Part shown: one piece after another, positions 41,848-50,471 of the stretch
Layout of the letters: each line of letters starts with the position of its first letter
How positions within the stretch are numbered: the first letter of the stretch is position 1
Source: Cedecea neteri
GTDB taxonomy: Bacteria; Pseudomonadota; Gammaproteobacteria; Enterobacterales; Enterobacteriaceae
Assembly (NCBI RefSeq): GCF_000758305.1
Contig: NZ_CP009458.1
Coordinates: 496,001 to 560,000, forward strand
Direction: 5' to 3'
DNA: 64,000 bases
Position numbers and translations under genes: made by a program
Notes under the pieces: generated by a model
Databases searched by the model: none
What the model was told of the DNA's origin: nothing
The model's input: the letters and a program-made list of their open reading frames with translations, nothing else

Positions 41848-42867
41848 ATGTCTGTTATCAAAAGTTATGCCGCGCCAAAGGCCGGTGCGGAGCTGGCGCT
41901 TCAGGATTTCGACGCGGGCGATCTGCTGCCGGAAGATGTCGAGGTTAAAGTCGAGTACTGCGGCATCTGCCATTCGGATTTGTCGATGATCGACAACGAA
42001 TGGGGTTTCTCGCAGTATCCGCTGGTCGCCGGGCATGAGGTGATTGGCCGCGTGCACGCGCTGGGATCGGCGGCACAAAACAAAGGGCTCAAAGTCGGCC
42101 AACGCGTGGGCATCGGCTGGACGGCGAGAAGCTGCGGCCACTGCGATGCGTGTATCAGCGGCAGCCAGATAAACTGCCAGGAAGGCAGCGTGCCGACCAT
42201 CGTGAACCGTGGCGGCTTCGCCGATAAAATTCGCGTGGACTGGCAATGGGCGATCCCGCTGCCGGACTCCATTGACATAGAATCCGCCGGGCCGCTGCTG
42301 TGCGGCGGCATCACGGTGTTTAAACCGCTGCTGATGCACCACATAACCGCCACCAGCCGCGTGGGCGTGATCGGCATCGGCGGCCTTGGGCATATCGCCA
42401 TCAAGCTGCTGCATGCTATGGGCTGCGAGGTGACGGCGTTCAGTTCTAACCCATCCAAAAAAGAAGAAGTGCTGGCGATGGGCGCGGATAAAGTGGTGAA
42501 CAGCCGCGATCCGGCCGCGTTAACCGCGCTGGCAGGTCAGTTTGATCTGATCATCAATACCGTCAGCGTTGACCTCGAGTGGCAGCCCTATTTCGAAGCG
42601 CTGGCCTACAGCGGCACGTTCCACACCGTGGGCGCGGTGATGAAACCGTTCCAGATCCGCTCCGGCACGCTGATCGGCGGCGACCGCAGCCTTTCCGGGT
42701 CGGCAACCGGCTCTCCGCACGAGCTGCGTTCGTTGATGAAGCTGGTTAGCCGGGCGAAGGTTCAGCCGCAGATCGAGCTGTACCCGATGTCGAAAATCAA
42801 CGAAGCCATCCAGCATGTGCGTGACGGCAAAGCCCGCTACCGCGTGGTATTAAAGGCGGATTTCTGA
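41848..42867 (+). CDS. ahr: Ahr, NADPH-dependent aldehyde reductase (YjgB)
   Basis: A 339-aa zinc alcohol/aldehyde dehydrogenase, the same length as E. coli Ahr. Catalytic zinc ligands are in YCGICHSD (C39) and the GHE motif (AGHEVIG, about 62); structural zinc Cys in CGHCDACISGSQINC (about 93-107); nucleotide motif GIGGLGHIA (about 176). It reduces a broad range of aldehydes with NADPH. GGAGG 7-8 nt upstream of ATG 41848 fixes the start; the frame to 41821 is shorter in evidence. Core position next to yjgR/lptG as in E. coli, though the idn genes are missing here. Confidence 0.93.
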   Translation: MSVIKSYAAPKAGAELALQDFDAGDLLPEDVEVKVEYCGICHSDLSMIDNEWGFSQYPLVAGHEVIGRVHALGSAAQNKGLKVGQRVGIGWTARSCGHCDACISGSQINCQEGSVPTIVNRGGFADKIRVDWQWAIPLPDSIDIESAGPLLCGGITVFKPLLMHHITATSRVGVIGIGGLGHIAIKLLHAMGCEVTAFSSNPSKKEEVLAMGADKVVNSRDPAALTALAGQFDLIINTVSVDLEWQPYFEALAYSGTFHTVGAVMKPFQIRSGTLIGGDRSLSGSATGSPHELRSLMKLVSRAKVQPQIELYPMSKINEAIQHVRDGKARYRVVLKADF

Positions 42868-42873
42868 TGTAAG

Positions 42874-42897
42874 AAAGGCTCCCGAGGGAGCCTTTTT
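42874..42897. terminator. Bidirectional terminator between ahr and dhaK
   Basis: AAAGGCTCCC-GA-GGGAGCCTTTTT; very stable stem with A- and T-tracts on both sides. Confidence 0.92.
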
Positions 42898-42899
42898 AA

Positions 42900-44540
42900 T
42901 TACTTCACCAGCCCGGCAAACACCGCAGCGACGGCAACAGCTCCGGGATCTTTCACCCCATCGAGGTTGTCGCTGTTCACATAGGACGAGCGCCCGGCGT
43001 TGGCTTTTTGCATCTTCGCCGTGTCATCCGCGCCCTTCTCTGCGGCCTTCGCGGCGGCGTTCAGGTCTTTATCCCTCAGCGCTTCCAGCGCCGGCTGCAG
43101 GGCGTCGATTAACGTTCTGTCGCCCAAATCCGCCCCGCCATAGCGCTTCATCTGTGCCAGGCCAAACAGCAGGGACTCCGCCAGCGGCTGCTTCTCACTG
43201 ACTTTTTGCCCGGCGGCGGTGAAGAAGATCGACATCAGCACGCCGCTGGAGCCGCCCATCACCGTTGCCAGCCGCTCGCCCACCAACCCCAGCAGCGAGG
43301 CGGCGTCGTTCAGCGGCAGCTTGCCTTTGTCGTTCAGGTTGGCGATGTCGCGCGCACCTTCGGCAAAGGTTGAGCCGGTATCGCCGTCGCCCACTTTGGC
43401 GTCCAGCGCGTTGAGGTGGTTCTCCTGGGCGATCAGCGTTTGGGTCACGCTTGCGACCAGCGCTTTCACCTCATCGTTGGCAGACGGTTTTACCGCGTGG
43501 TCTTCACGGATAACCGCCTGCTTCTGCTCCGGCATCTTGTGGTATTTCACCATCGGCTGCCAGCCTGCGGTTTCCACCTCGGATTCCAGCGCCTGAATAA
43601 AGTCCGGGTTCAACTTGATGGCAGAGAGCGAGAAGCCTTTCATGTCCAGGGCGCTGACCAGCGGCGCGGGGCCAATCAGATACTTGATCTGTGAACCGAG
43701 ATCCGAATGCATCAGCTCTTTGGTCAGCAGCGCCATCTCTAGCGAGGAAACGCCGCCGAGGTTGTTGATCAGCACCGCCAGGTCGCTCTCTTTGCCTGTC
43801 GCTTCACGCAGGTGCTTCACCAGCGTGGCAATCACTTCTTTGCTGTTTTGTGTGTCCACCGTGCTGGCACCCGGCTCGCCGTGAATACCCAGCCCAAGCT
43901 CGACGTGTCCGCCCTTAATGCGCCCTTCTTCTTCTTCGCTGCCCGGCAGGTTGCAGGTTTGCATCGCCACGCCCATGCTGGCAATGCTGTCGCAGGCTTT
44001 CTGCGCGATGTCCCGCACGTCGCAGAGAGATTTGCCCTGCTCTGCGGCATGGCCCGCAATTTTATGGACTAATGCCGTGCCGGCAATACCGCGCGGCTGT
44101 TTGTTGTCCGGCAGCGAGATGTCGTCGCCGACGATCACCATCTCGACCTTCAGGCCGTGCTTTTTGGCTTTCTCGGCGGCAAGACCAAAGTTCAGCCTGT
44201 CGCCGGTGTAGTTTTTGACGATCAGCAGGCAGCCGCGATCCCCGGTCACGCCGACGATCGCATTCAGCACCGCATCGACGCTCGGGGAGGCAAACAGGTC
44301 GCCACACACCGCCGCGGTCAGCATCCCTTTGCCGACAAAGCCCACGTGCGCAGGTTCATGGCCGGAACCGCCGCCGGAAATGATCGCCACTTTGCTTTTG
44401 TCCCAGTCGCTGCGGGTCACCACGCGGATGGCCGGGTCGATATCCAGCCGCACAAGGTTGCGGTAGCGGGAACTGACAATGACGCCTTCGATGGCATCGT
44501 TAACCAACTGCTTGCGATCGTTATAAAAGAATCTGGACAT
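42900..44540 (-). CDS. ATP-dependent dihydroxyacetone kinase (DhaK-DhaL fusion)
   Basis: A 546-aa single-chain DAK. Residues 1-330 form the DhaK domain: IISGGGSGHEPAHVGFVG (about 52-69) for phosphates and the substrate-binding His in GLGIHGEPG (about 219). Residues 355-546 form the DhaL ATP domain: DAKVGDGDTGSTFAEG (about 383-399) with the Mg-binding Asp residues. It phosphorylates dihydroxyacetone (and glyceraldehyde) directly with ATP, like Citrobacter DhaK (about 552 aa). E. coli K-12 uses the PTS-dependent three-part enzyme instead, so this differs. Start 44540 has GGGAAA 4-9 nt upstream. No other glycerol-dissimilation genes are next to it. Confidence 0.93.
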   Translation of the reverse strand: MSRFFYNDRKQLVNDAIEGVIVSSRYRNLVRLDIDPAIRVVTRSDWDKSKVAIISGGGSGHEPAHVGFVGKGMLTAAVCGDLFASPSVDAVLNAIVGVTGDRGCLLIVKNYTGDRLNFGLAAEKAKKHGLKVEMVIVGDDISLPDNKQPRGIAGTALVHKIAGHAAEQGKSLCDVRDIAQKACDSIASMGVAMQTCNLPGSEEEEGRIKGGHVELGLGIHGEPGASTVDTQNSKEVIATLVKHLREATGKESDLAVLINNLGGVSSLEMALLTKELMHSDLGSQIKYLIGPAPLVSALDMKGFSLSAIKLNPDFIQALESEVETAGWQPMVKYHKMPEQKQAVIREDHAVKPSANDEVKALVASVTQTLIAQENHLNALDAKVGDGDTGSTFAEGARDIANLNDKGKLPLNDAASLLGLVGERLATVMGGSSGVLMSIFFTAAGQKVSEKQPLAESLLFGLAQMKRYGGADLGDRTLIDALQPALEALRDKDLNAAAKAAEKGADDTAKMQKANAGRSSYVNSDNLDGVKDPGAVAVAAVFAGLVK

Positions 44541-44676
44541 AGCTTTCCCAGGTTGTGTAAGAGATCTGCCAAGCATAGACCTTCGCCGGGCCGAGGGGGT
44601 AAACATGGGAAGATCCTGATGCTCAATTCGTGCGGAAGGCTATGCTTTAGACAAATGTTGCCACAGGGAAACGCTC

Positions 44677-46179
44677 ATGACTGAACCACTGCTGATTGCC
44701 AGAACTAAAGAGACTGAACTGCATATTCTGCCCAACATGGCGAACCGCCACGGGTTAATCACCGGCGCAACCGGGACGGGCAAAACCGTGACGCTGCAGA
44801 AGCTGGCTGAGTCCTTCTCAGAGATTGGCGTGCCGGTGTTTATGGCCGACGTGAAGGGAGATTTAACCGGCGTGGCCGAAGAAGGTGCCGAGTCTGAGAA
44901 GCTGCTCGCCAGGCTTGCTAATATCGGCGTGACGGACTGGTCGCCACACGGCAACCCGGTAGTGCTGTGGGATATATTCGGCGAGAAAGGCCATCCGGTG
45001 CGCGCCACCGTCTGCGATCTCGGGCCTTTGCTGCTGGCGCGGCTGTTGAACCTGAACGACGTGCAAAGCGGCGTGCTGCAAATCATTTTCCGCATTTCAG
45101 ACGACCAGGGCCTGCCGCTGCTGGACTTTAAAGACCTGCGCGCCCTGACTCAATACATCGGCGATAACGCCAAAGCTTTCCAGACGCAGTACGGCAATAT
45201 CAGCAGCGCTTCCGTCGGCGCCATCCAGCGCGGGCTGCTTTCTCTTGAGCAGCAGGGCGCGGAGTATTTCTTCGGCGAGCCGATGCTAGACATCAAAGAC
45301 TGGATGCGCACCGATTCAAACGGCAAAGGGATCATCAATATTCTGTCGGCGGAAAAGCTCTACCAGATGCCGAAGCTGTACGCCGCCAGCCTGCTGTGGA
45401 TGCTGTCCGAGCTTTACGAACAGCTGCCGGAAGCGGGCGATCTCGACAAGCCGAAGCTGGTGTTTTTCTTTGACGAAGCGCACCTGCTGTTTAACGACGC
45501 CCCGCAGGTTCTGCTGGATAAAATCGAGCAGGTGATCCGCCTGATCCGCTCCAAAGGCGTCGGCGTGTACTTCGTGACGCAAAACCCTGCCGATGTGCCG
45601 GACATTGTGCTTGGCCAACTGGGTAACCGCGTCCAGCACGCCCTGCGCGCGTTTACGCCCAAAGACCAGAAGGCGGTGAAGGCAGCGGCGCAAACCATGC
45701 GAGCGAATCCGGCTTTTGATACCGAAAAGGCGATACAGGAGCTGGGCACCGGTGAGGCGCTAATCTCCTTCCTCGACGCCAAAGGCAGCCCGACGATGGT
45801 TGAGCGCGCGATGGTGATCGCCCCCTGTTCGCGCATGGGGCCGGTGACGGACGACGAGCGTAACGGCCTGCTGAATCACTCGCCGCTGTACGGCAAGTAT
45901 GACGAAGTGATTGACCGGGAATCGGCCTACGAAATACTGCAAAAAGGCGTGCAGTCTGCGGGAGAGCAGCAGGATGCGCCGCCAGCCAAAGGCCAGAGCG
46001 TGGCGGTGGACGACGGTATTCTCGGCGGGTTGAAGGATATTCTGTTCGGCAGCACCGGGCCACGAGGCGGCAAGCGCGATGGCGTGGTGCAGACGATGGC
46101 GAAGAGCGCGGCGCGGCAGGTGACGAACCAGATTATTCGCGGCGTGCTGGGCAGTATTATGGGGGGGCGTAAGCGCTAG
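44677..46179 (+). CDS. yjgR: YjgR, HerA-like ATPase (DUF853)
   Basis: A 500-aa P-loop ATPase of the HerA/FtsK superfamily (DUF853). Walker A GATGTGKT (30-37), Walker B FFFDEAH (about 264-270), sensor-like YFVTQNPADVPD (about 299) and an arginine region after LGQLGNRVQHAL. The C-terminal tail is Gly/Lys/Arg-rich. E. coli YjgR is the same length and sits in the same place near lptFG. The role in vivo is not established; a DNA-translocating motor is inferred from the family. Confidence 0.92.
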   Translation: MTEPLLIARTKETELHILPNMANRHGLITGATGTGKTVTLQKLAESFSEIGVPVFMADVKGDLTGVAEEGAESEKLLARLANIGVTDWSPHGNPVVLWDIFGEKGHPVRATVCDLGPLLLARLLNLNDVQSGVLQIIFRISDDQGLPLLDFKDLRALTQYIGDNAKAFQTQYGNISSASVGAIQRGLLSLEQQGAEYFFGEPMLDIKDWMRTDSNGKGIINILSAEKLYQMPKLYAASLLWMLSELYEQLPEAGDLDKPKLVFFFDEAHLLFNDAPQVLLDKIEQVIRLIRSKGVGVYFVTQNPADVPDIVLGQLGNRVQHALRAFTPKDQKAVKAAAQTMRANPAFDTEKAIQELGTGEALISFLDAKGSPTMVERAMVIAPCSRMGPVTDDERNGLLNHSPLYGKYDEVIDRESAYEILQKGVQSAGEQQDAPPAKGQSVAVDDGILGGLKDILFGSTGPRGGKRDGVVQTMAKSAARQVTNQIIRGVLGSIMGGRKR

Positions 46180-46193
46180 GTTCTGCGATTTCC

Positions 46194-46587
46194 CCCTCAC
46201 CCTAACCCTCTCCCTCAAGGGAGAGGGGACATTTCTTTTTCTGCTTTACCGTTTGCGCCTATCCATGTGAGAGCGGGGATTTTTCTTTCCGCTCTGCCCC
46301 CTGGCACTTCTTCACTTTCCCCCTCTCTCTTCCAGGAAGAGGGGACATTTCTTTTTCTGCTTTACCGTCTGCGCCTATCCATGTGAGAGCGGGGATTTTT
46401 CTTTCCGCTCTGCCCCCTGGCACTTCTTCACTTTCCCCCTCTCCCTTCCAGAAAGAGGGGACATTTCTTTTTCTGCTTTACCGTCTGTGTCTATCCATGT
46501 GAGAGCGGGGATTTTTCTTTCCGCTCTGCCCCATGGCGCTTCTTCACTTTCCCCCTCTCCCTTCCAGGGAGAGGGCCGGGGTGAGGG
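46194..46587. repeat. 394-bp palindrome-ended element with three 116-bp tandem units
   Basis: Left end CCCTCACCCTAACCCTCTCC and right end GGGAGAGGGCCGGGGTGAGG are inverted copies. Between them a 116-bp unit is repeated three times, with starts (GAGGGGACATTTC) at 46223, 46339 and 46455. Units differ at a few bases only, so the expansion is recent. The unit itself holds a GAGAGCGGGGA...TTTCCGCTCTGCCCC inverted repeat. The element fills nearly all of the 505-bp gap between yjgR and the permease gene. No coding capacity is credible. It looks like an expanded REP/MITE-type intergenic repeat. Confidence 0.85.
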
Positions 46588-46684
46588 TAATAATCCCTGC
46601 AATAACAGCCACATGACTCACCAGGTCTGTTTTGTGCTAGATTACGCCGGTTTTTGGAACTCAGTCAGAAGAAAAGATTAAATA

Positions 46685-47914
46685 ATGCGCAAATTCTGGA
46701 CAAAAGAAGAAACTTTGTGGAGTTTCGCCTTATATGGTACTGCCGTTGGCGCAGGAACCCTTTTTCTCCCCATTCAGCTCGGCTCCGCCGGGGCCATCGT
46801 TCTCCTTCTCACGGCCTTGATTGCCTACCCGCTGACCTACTGGCCGCACCGGGCATTGTGTCAGTTTATCCTGTCAGCAAAGACCTCTGGCAGCGGCGGT
46901 ATCACCAGCGCCGTGACCCACTACTACGGCAAAACGATCGGCAACCTGATCACCGGGCTCTACTTCGTCGCATTCTTCGTGGTGATCCTGATTTATGCCG
47001 TCGCCATTACCAACTCGCTTATCGAACAGCTGGCCAAGCATGGGCCGATTACGACCACAATCAGAGTGCTGGTGAGCCTCGGCGTGGTTGCGGCACTGAA
47101 CCTGATCTTCCTGATGGGGCGGCAGGTGACCATCAAAGTGATGGGGTTCCTGGTTTTCCCGCTGATTGCCTACTTCCTGTTTTTATCCCTCTATTTGACC
47201 AGCAGCTGGCAGACGTCTTTGCTGACCGAGGGCTTAGTCCTCGACCGCCACGCACTAGGTGAGATCTGGATGTCGATTCCGGTGATGGTTTTCGCCTTCA
47301 GCCACACGCCGATTATCTCTACTTTTGCCGTCGCACAACGCGAAAGCCACGGCGAAGGCGCGATGAATAACAGCAAGAAAATCATGCGGGTCGCTTACTT
47401 TGTGATTTGCTGTAGCGTGTTGTTCTTCGTGTTTAGCTGCTTCCTGTCGATTCCGGCTCAGGATATTACCGCCGCGAAGGCTCAGGGCCTGACGATTCTG
47501 TCCGCGCTGTCGATGGTGCCGGGCACGCCCGCCTGGCTGGGCATTTCAGGCTTTGTCGTCGCGATTGTGGCGATGTCTAAGTCCTTCCTCGGCACCTATT
47601 TCGGGGTGATTGAAGGGGCGACGGCGATAGTTAAGTCCTCGCTGGGTGCGGCGGGTATGAGCCGAAGCCGGGCTTTCTGCCGGGCGCTGTCTATTACCCT
47701 GATTTCACTGCTGACCTTCGTGGTGTGTTACATCAACCCAAATGCGCTGGCGATGATTTACGCCATCAGCGGGCCGCTTATCGCCCTGATCCTCTTTATT
47801 ATGCCAACGCTGTCGACCTACCTGGTGCCCGCGCTTAAGCCGTGGCGTTCTCTGGCTAATCTGCTGACGCTAATTATCGGGATTTTGTGTGTGTCGGTGA
47901 TGTTTATTCACTGA
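46685..47914 (+). CDS. HAAAP-family amino acid permease (SdaC/TdcC-like)
   Basis: A 409-aa inner-membrane carrier with eleven helices. It shows the family opening WSFALYGTAVGAGTLFLPI (about 12-30), whose Gly-rich break is the substrate/ion site, SIPVMVFAFSHTPIISTF (about 197) and LISLLTFVVCYINPNALAMIYAISGP near the end. It resembles the serine/threonine transporters SdaC, TdcC and YhaO/YhjV. The exact amino acid cannot be stated. An in-frame shadow at 46654 is not used. Single-gene unit followed by a TTCCCTCTTCGAGAGGGAA hairpin (about 47924). Confidence 0.88.
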   Translation: MRKFWTKEETLWSFALYGTAVGAGTLFLPIQLGSAGAIVLLLTALIAYPLTYWPHRALCQFILSAKTSGSGGITSAVTHYYGKTIGNLITGLYFVAFFVVILIYAVAITNSLIEQLAKHGPITTTIRVLVSLGVVAALNLIFLMGRQVTIKVMGFLVFPLIAYFLFLSLYLTSSWQTSLLTEGLVLDRHALGEIWMSIPVMVFAFSHTPIISTFAVAQRESHGEGAMNNSKKIMRVAYFVICCSVLFFVFSCFLSIPAQDITAAKAQGLTILSALSMVPGTPAWLGISGFVVAIVAMSKSFLGTYFGVIEGATAIVKSSLGAAGMSRSRAFCRALSITLISLLTFVVCYINPNALAMIYAISGPLIALILFIMPTLSTYLVPALKPWRSLANLLTLIIGILCVSVMFIH

Positions 47915-47975
47915 GTTCCCTCTTCGAGAGGGAAAGAGGCAAAAGGCAAGAAAAGCAGAAGAGTATCAGTCAGAT

Positions 47976-48012
47976 CCCCTCTCCCTTATAGGGAGAGGGT
48001 TAGAGTGAGGGT
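47976..48012. repeat. Short copy of the GC-rich palindromic repeat
   Basis: CCCCTCTCCCTTATAGGGAGAGGG followed by TTAGAGTGAGGG, matching the right end of the 46194-46587 element. It lies between the permease gene and the end of lptG. Confidence 0.75.
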
Positions 48013-48016
48013 TAAC

Positions 48017-49096
48017 TTATCCCGCTCTTTTCGTCAGCATCCAGAGGCTGATCAGCAGGAAGGTCACGCTAGGCAGCAGCGCCCCCAGAATCGGCGGAAT
48101 GTTGTACACCAGTGTGAGCGGGCCAAACACCTGGTCCAGCACGTAGAAGATAAAACCAAAGCTTATCCCCGTCACCACTCGCACGCCCATCGGCACGCTT
48201 CGCAGCGGGCCAAAGATGAACGACAGCGCCATCAGCATCATTACCGCCACCGAGACCGGGGCGAAAATCTTGCTCCACATATTTAGCTGGTAGCGCCGGG
48301 AATCCTGGCCGCTGGTTTTCAGGTACTTGATGTAACCATAAAGCCCACTGATCGACAGCGAGTCAGGATCAAGCGCAACCACACCAAGCTTGTCAGGCGT
48401 CAGGTTGGTTTTCCATTCCCCGCTCACGGTTTGCGACCCAGTGATCTGCTTTGGATCGGAGAGATTTGATTCGTCAACCTGCGACAGACGCCAGACTTTA
48501 TGCTCGGCGTCATACTTCGCCGCCGCGGCATTGCGAACAGAAAGCAGGCGGCGCTCACCGTTGAAATGGTAAATCATGATGCCAGCAATTTCTGTTTCGC
48601 TGTTGACGTGATCGATATAGACGAAGTCATGGCCGTCTTTCGCCCAAATGGCGTTGGTGGTGGACAGCAATGAGCCGCCAAGCAGCATTTGCGCACGGTA
48701 GTTACGCGCCATTTGCTCCCCCTGAGGGGCAACCCACTCGCCGATTGCCATCGTCAATAGAACCAGCGGAATCGCGGTTTTCATCACCGAAGAGGCGATT
48801 TGCATCCGGGTGTAACCGGACGCCTGCATCACCACCAGCTCGCTGCGCTGAGCCAGCATCCCCAACCCCAGCAGCGCGCCTAATAACGCGGCCATCGGGA
48901 AGAAGATCTGAACATCTTTTGGCACGCTGAGCAGGGTGTACATCCCCGCGCCCAACGCGGAGTAAGAGCCCTGACCCGTTTTCTTCAACTGGTCAACGAA
49001 CTTAATGATCCCCGACAGCGACACCAGCATAAACAGCGTCATCATGATGGTGTTTAAGATGGTTTTACCGATATAACGGTCAAGTACGCCAAACAT
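48017..49096 (-). CDS. lptG: LptG, lipopolysaccharide export permease
   Basis: A 359-aa inner-membrane protein (E. coli 360). Two N-terminal helices (about 12-35, 58-85), one at about 100, a periplasmic beta-jellyroll domain (about 130-265) and three C-terminal helices. With LptF and the ATPase LptB it extracts LPS from the inner membrane and passes it to LptC. It starts immediately after lptF ends (0-bp gap). Essential gene, well conserved. Confidence 0.95.
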   Translation of the reverse strand: MFGVLDRYIGKTILNTIMMTLFMLVSLSGIIKFVDQLKKTGQGSYSALGAGMYTLLSVPKDVQIFFPMAALLGALLGLGMLAQRSELVVMQASGYTRMQIASSVMKTAIPLVLLTMAIGEWVAPQGEQMARNYRAQMLLGGSLLSTTNAIWAKDGHDFVYIDHVNSETEIAGIMIYHFNGERRLLSVRNAAAAKYDAEHKVWRLSQVDESNLSDPKQITGSQTVSGEWKTNLTPDKLGVVALDPDSLSISGLYGYIKYLKTSGQDSRRYQLNMWSKIFAPVSVAVMMLMALSFIFGPLRSVPMGVRVVTGISFGFIFYVLDQVFGPLTLVYNIPPILGALLPSVTFLLISLWMLTKRAG

Positions 49097-50197
49097 TTAA
49101 GCCGCTCCTTTGTAGCTAAAGCGGGCACGCACTTTGCGCATAGGTACCGTATCCCACAGGTTCAGGACAACGGCCAGCGCCAGATACGCCAGGTTGACCG
49201 CCCACATCCAAATCATCGGATCCAGCTTTTCCTTTGCCCCGCTGGAGCGCAAAGAGCTTTGCAGCAGGAAGAAGACCAGATAGAGCAGCATCGCTGGAAG
49301 CATCGACAGCACGCGCCCCTGACGCGGGTTCACCACGCTCAGCGGCACCACCATCAGCGCCATAATCACCACCGACATGATGAGCGTCAGGCGCCAGTGC
49401 AGCTCGGCGCGCGCGGAGGGCTCAGGATTCTTCCACAGTTCGGTCATGCTCATCTGGCTGATATCGGAGGGATCGAGCATCACCGCCTGATGCCCCACCA
49501 CGGCCTGATAATCTTTAAAATCTGTAATGCGGAAATCGCGCAGCGCCGAGGTGCCTTCAAAACGGGTACCAGTGTTCAACTTCACGATCTGCGTGCCGTC
49601 CGGGCGCTGGAAGATTTGGCCAGAGTCCGCGACCACAACGGAAGGGCGAGTACTGCCCTTCGGACGTACCTGAGCGAGGAAGACATCTTTAAACTCTTTC
49701 CCCTGTACGCTTTCGATAAACAACACCGCGCTGCCGTTAGTCGCGACCTGGAACTGCCCTTGCGCCAGGGCTGCCATGCCAGGGTTAGCTCTGGCTTCAG
49801 CCAGCACTTCGTCCTGATGACGAGCGGACCACGGGTTCAGCCACATCACGTTTACGGTGGCCACAATACCGGTGAAGAGTGCGAGAACCATCGCGGCTTT
49901 GACCAGTACTGCTTTACTCAGACCGCAGGCATGCATTACCGTGATTTCACTCTCGGTGTACAAGCGGCCGAGCGTCATCAGTAAGCCGAGGAAAAGGCTC
50001 AGGGGAAGGATTAGCTGCGCCATCTCTGGCACACCTAAACCCAGCAAAGATAACACCAGATTTGTCGGAATTTCGCCGTCGGCAGCAGCACCGAGGATCC
50101 TGACCAGCTTCTGAGCAAAGAAAATCAGCAGCAAGATGAAAAGGATCGCCAGCTGGCTCTTAAGCGTCTCCCGAACCAGATACTTTATGATAATCAC
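49097..50197 (-). CDS. lptF: LptF, lipopolysaccharide export permease
   Basis: A 366-aa homologue of E. coli LptF with the same topology as LptG: helices near the N-terminus (MIIIKYLVRETLKSQLAILF), jellyroll domain about 125-260, and C-terminal helices. It forms the transmembrane heart of LptB2FG, with LPS entering between LptF and LptG. It is the first gene of the two-gene lptFG operon, divergent from pepA across 274 bp. Confidence 0.95.
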   Translation of the reverse strand: MIIIKYLVRETLKSQLAILFILLLIFFAQKLVRILGAAADGEIPTNLVLSLLGLGVPEMAQLILPLSLFLGLLMTLGRLYTESEITVMHACGLSKAVLVKAAMVLALFTGIVATVNVMWLNPWSARHQDEVLAEARANPGMAALAQGQFQVATNGSAVLFIESVQGKEFKDVFLAQVRPKGSTRPSVVVADSGQIFQRPDGTQIVKLNTGTRFEGTSALRDFRITDFKDYQAVVGHQAVMLDPSDISQMSMTELWKNPEPSARAELHWRLTLIMSVVIMALMVVPLSVVNPRQGRVLSMLPAMLLYLVFFLLQSSLRSSGAKEKLDPMIWMWAVNLAYLALAVVLNLWDTVPMRKVRARFSYKGAA

Positions 50198-50471
50198 ATT
50201 AAATACACCTGTAGAAACGAGTCTTTTTGCAGGAAAATCGCTTGTTTCATCGCTTATACGTCATTTATTCTCTTTAATCGTCGAAAACATCGCTAAGATT
50301 ACATAGCCCGGCGAACTCGCATTACGGGACGATGTTCAGACACAAGAGAAAACGTAAATCCATTCGTTAAGATTAACACGAAGTCATCGCAACAGCGGAG
50401 ATGAGTTACTCAAGCTTGCAATTTTAGCCTGTAGCCCCCGCCGTTGTCTTTAAGATTCAGGAGCGTAGTGC
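50198..50471. promoter_or_regulatory. Divergent promoter region lptF / pepA
   Basis: 274 bases, AT-rich, holding the divergent promoters. No single operator stands out. The GAG before ATG 50472 and the surrounding AGGAG (about 50459-50463) provide the pepA ribosome site. Confidence 0.5.

Noticed and set aside
46223..46570. Three tandem 116-bp repeats as a possible CRISPR array.
   Set aside because: Units are adjacent with no unique spacers, too long for CRISPR repeats, and there are no cas genes; it is a tandem expansion.
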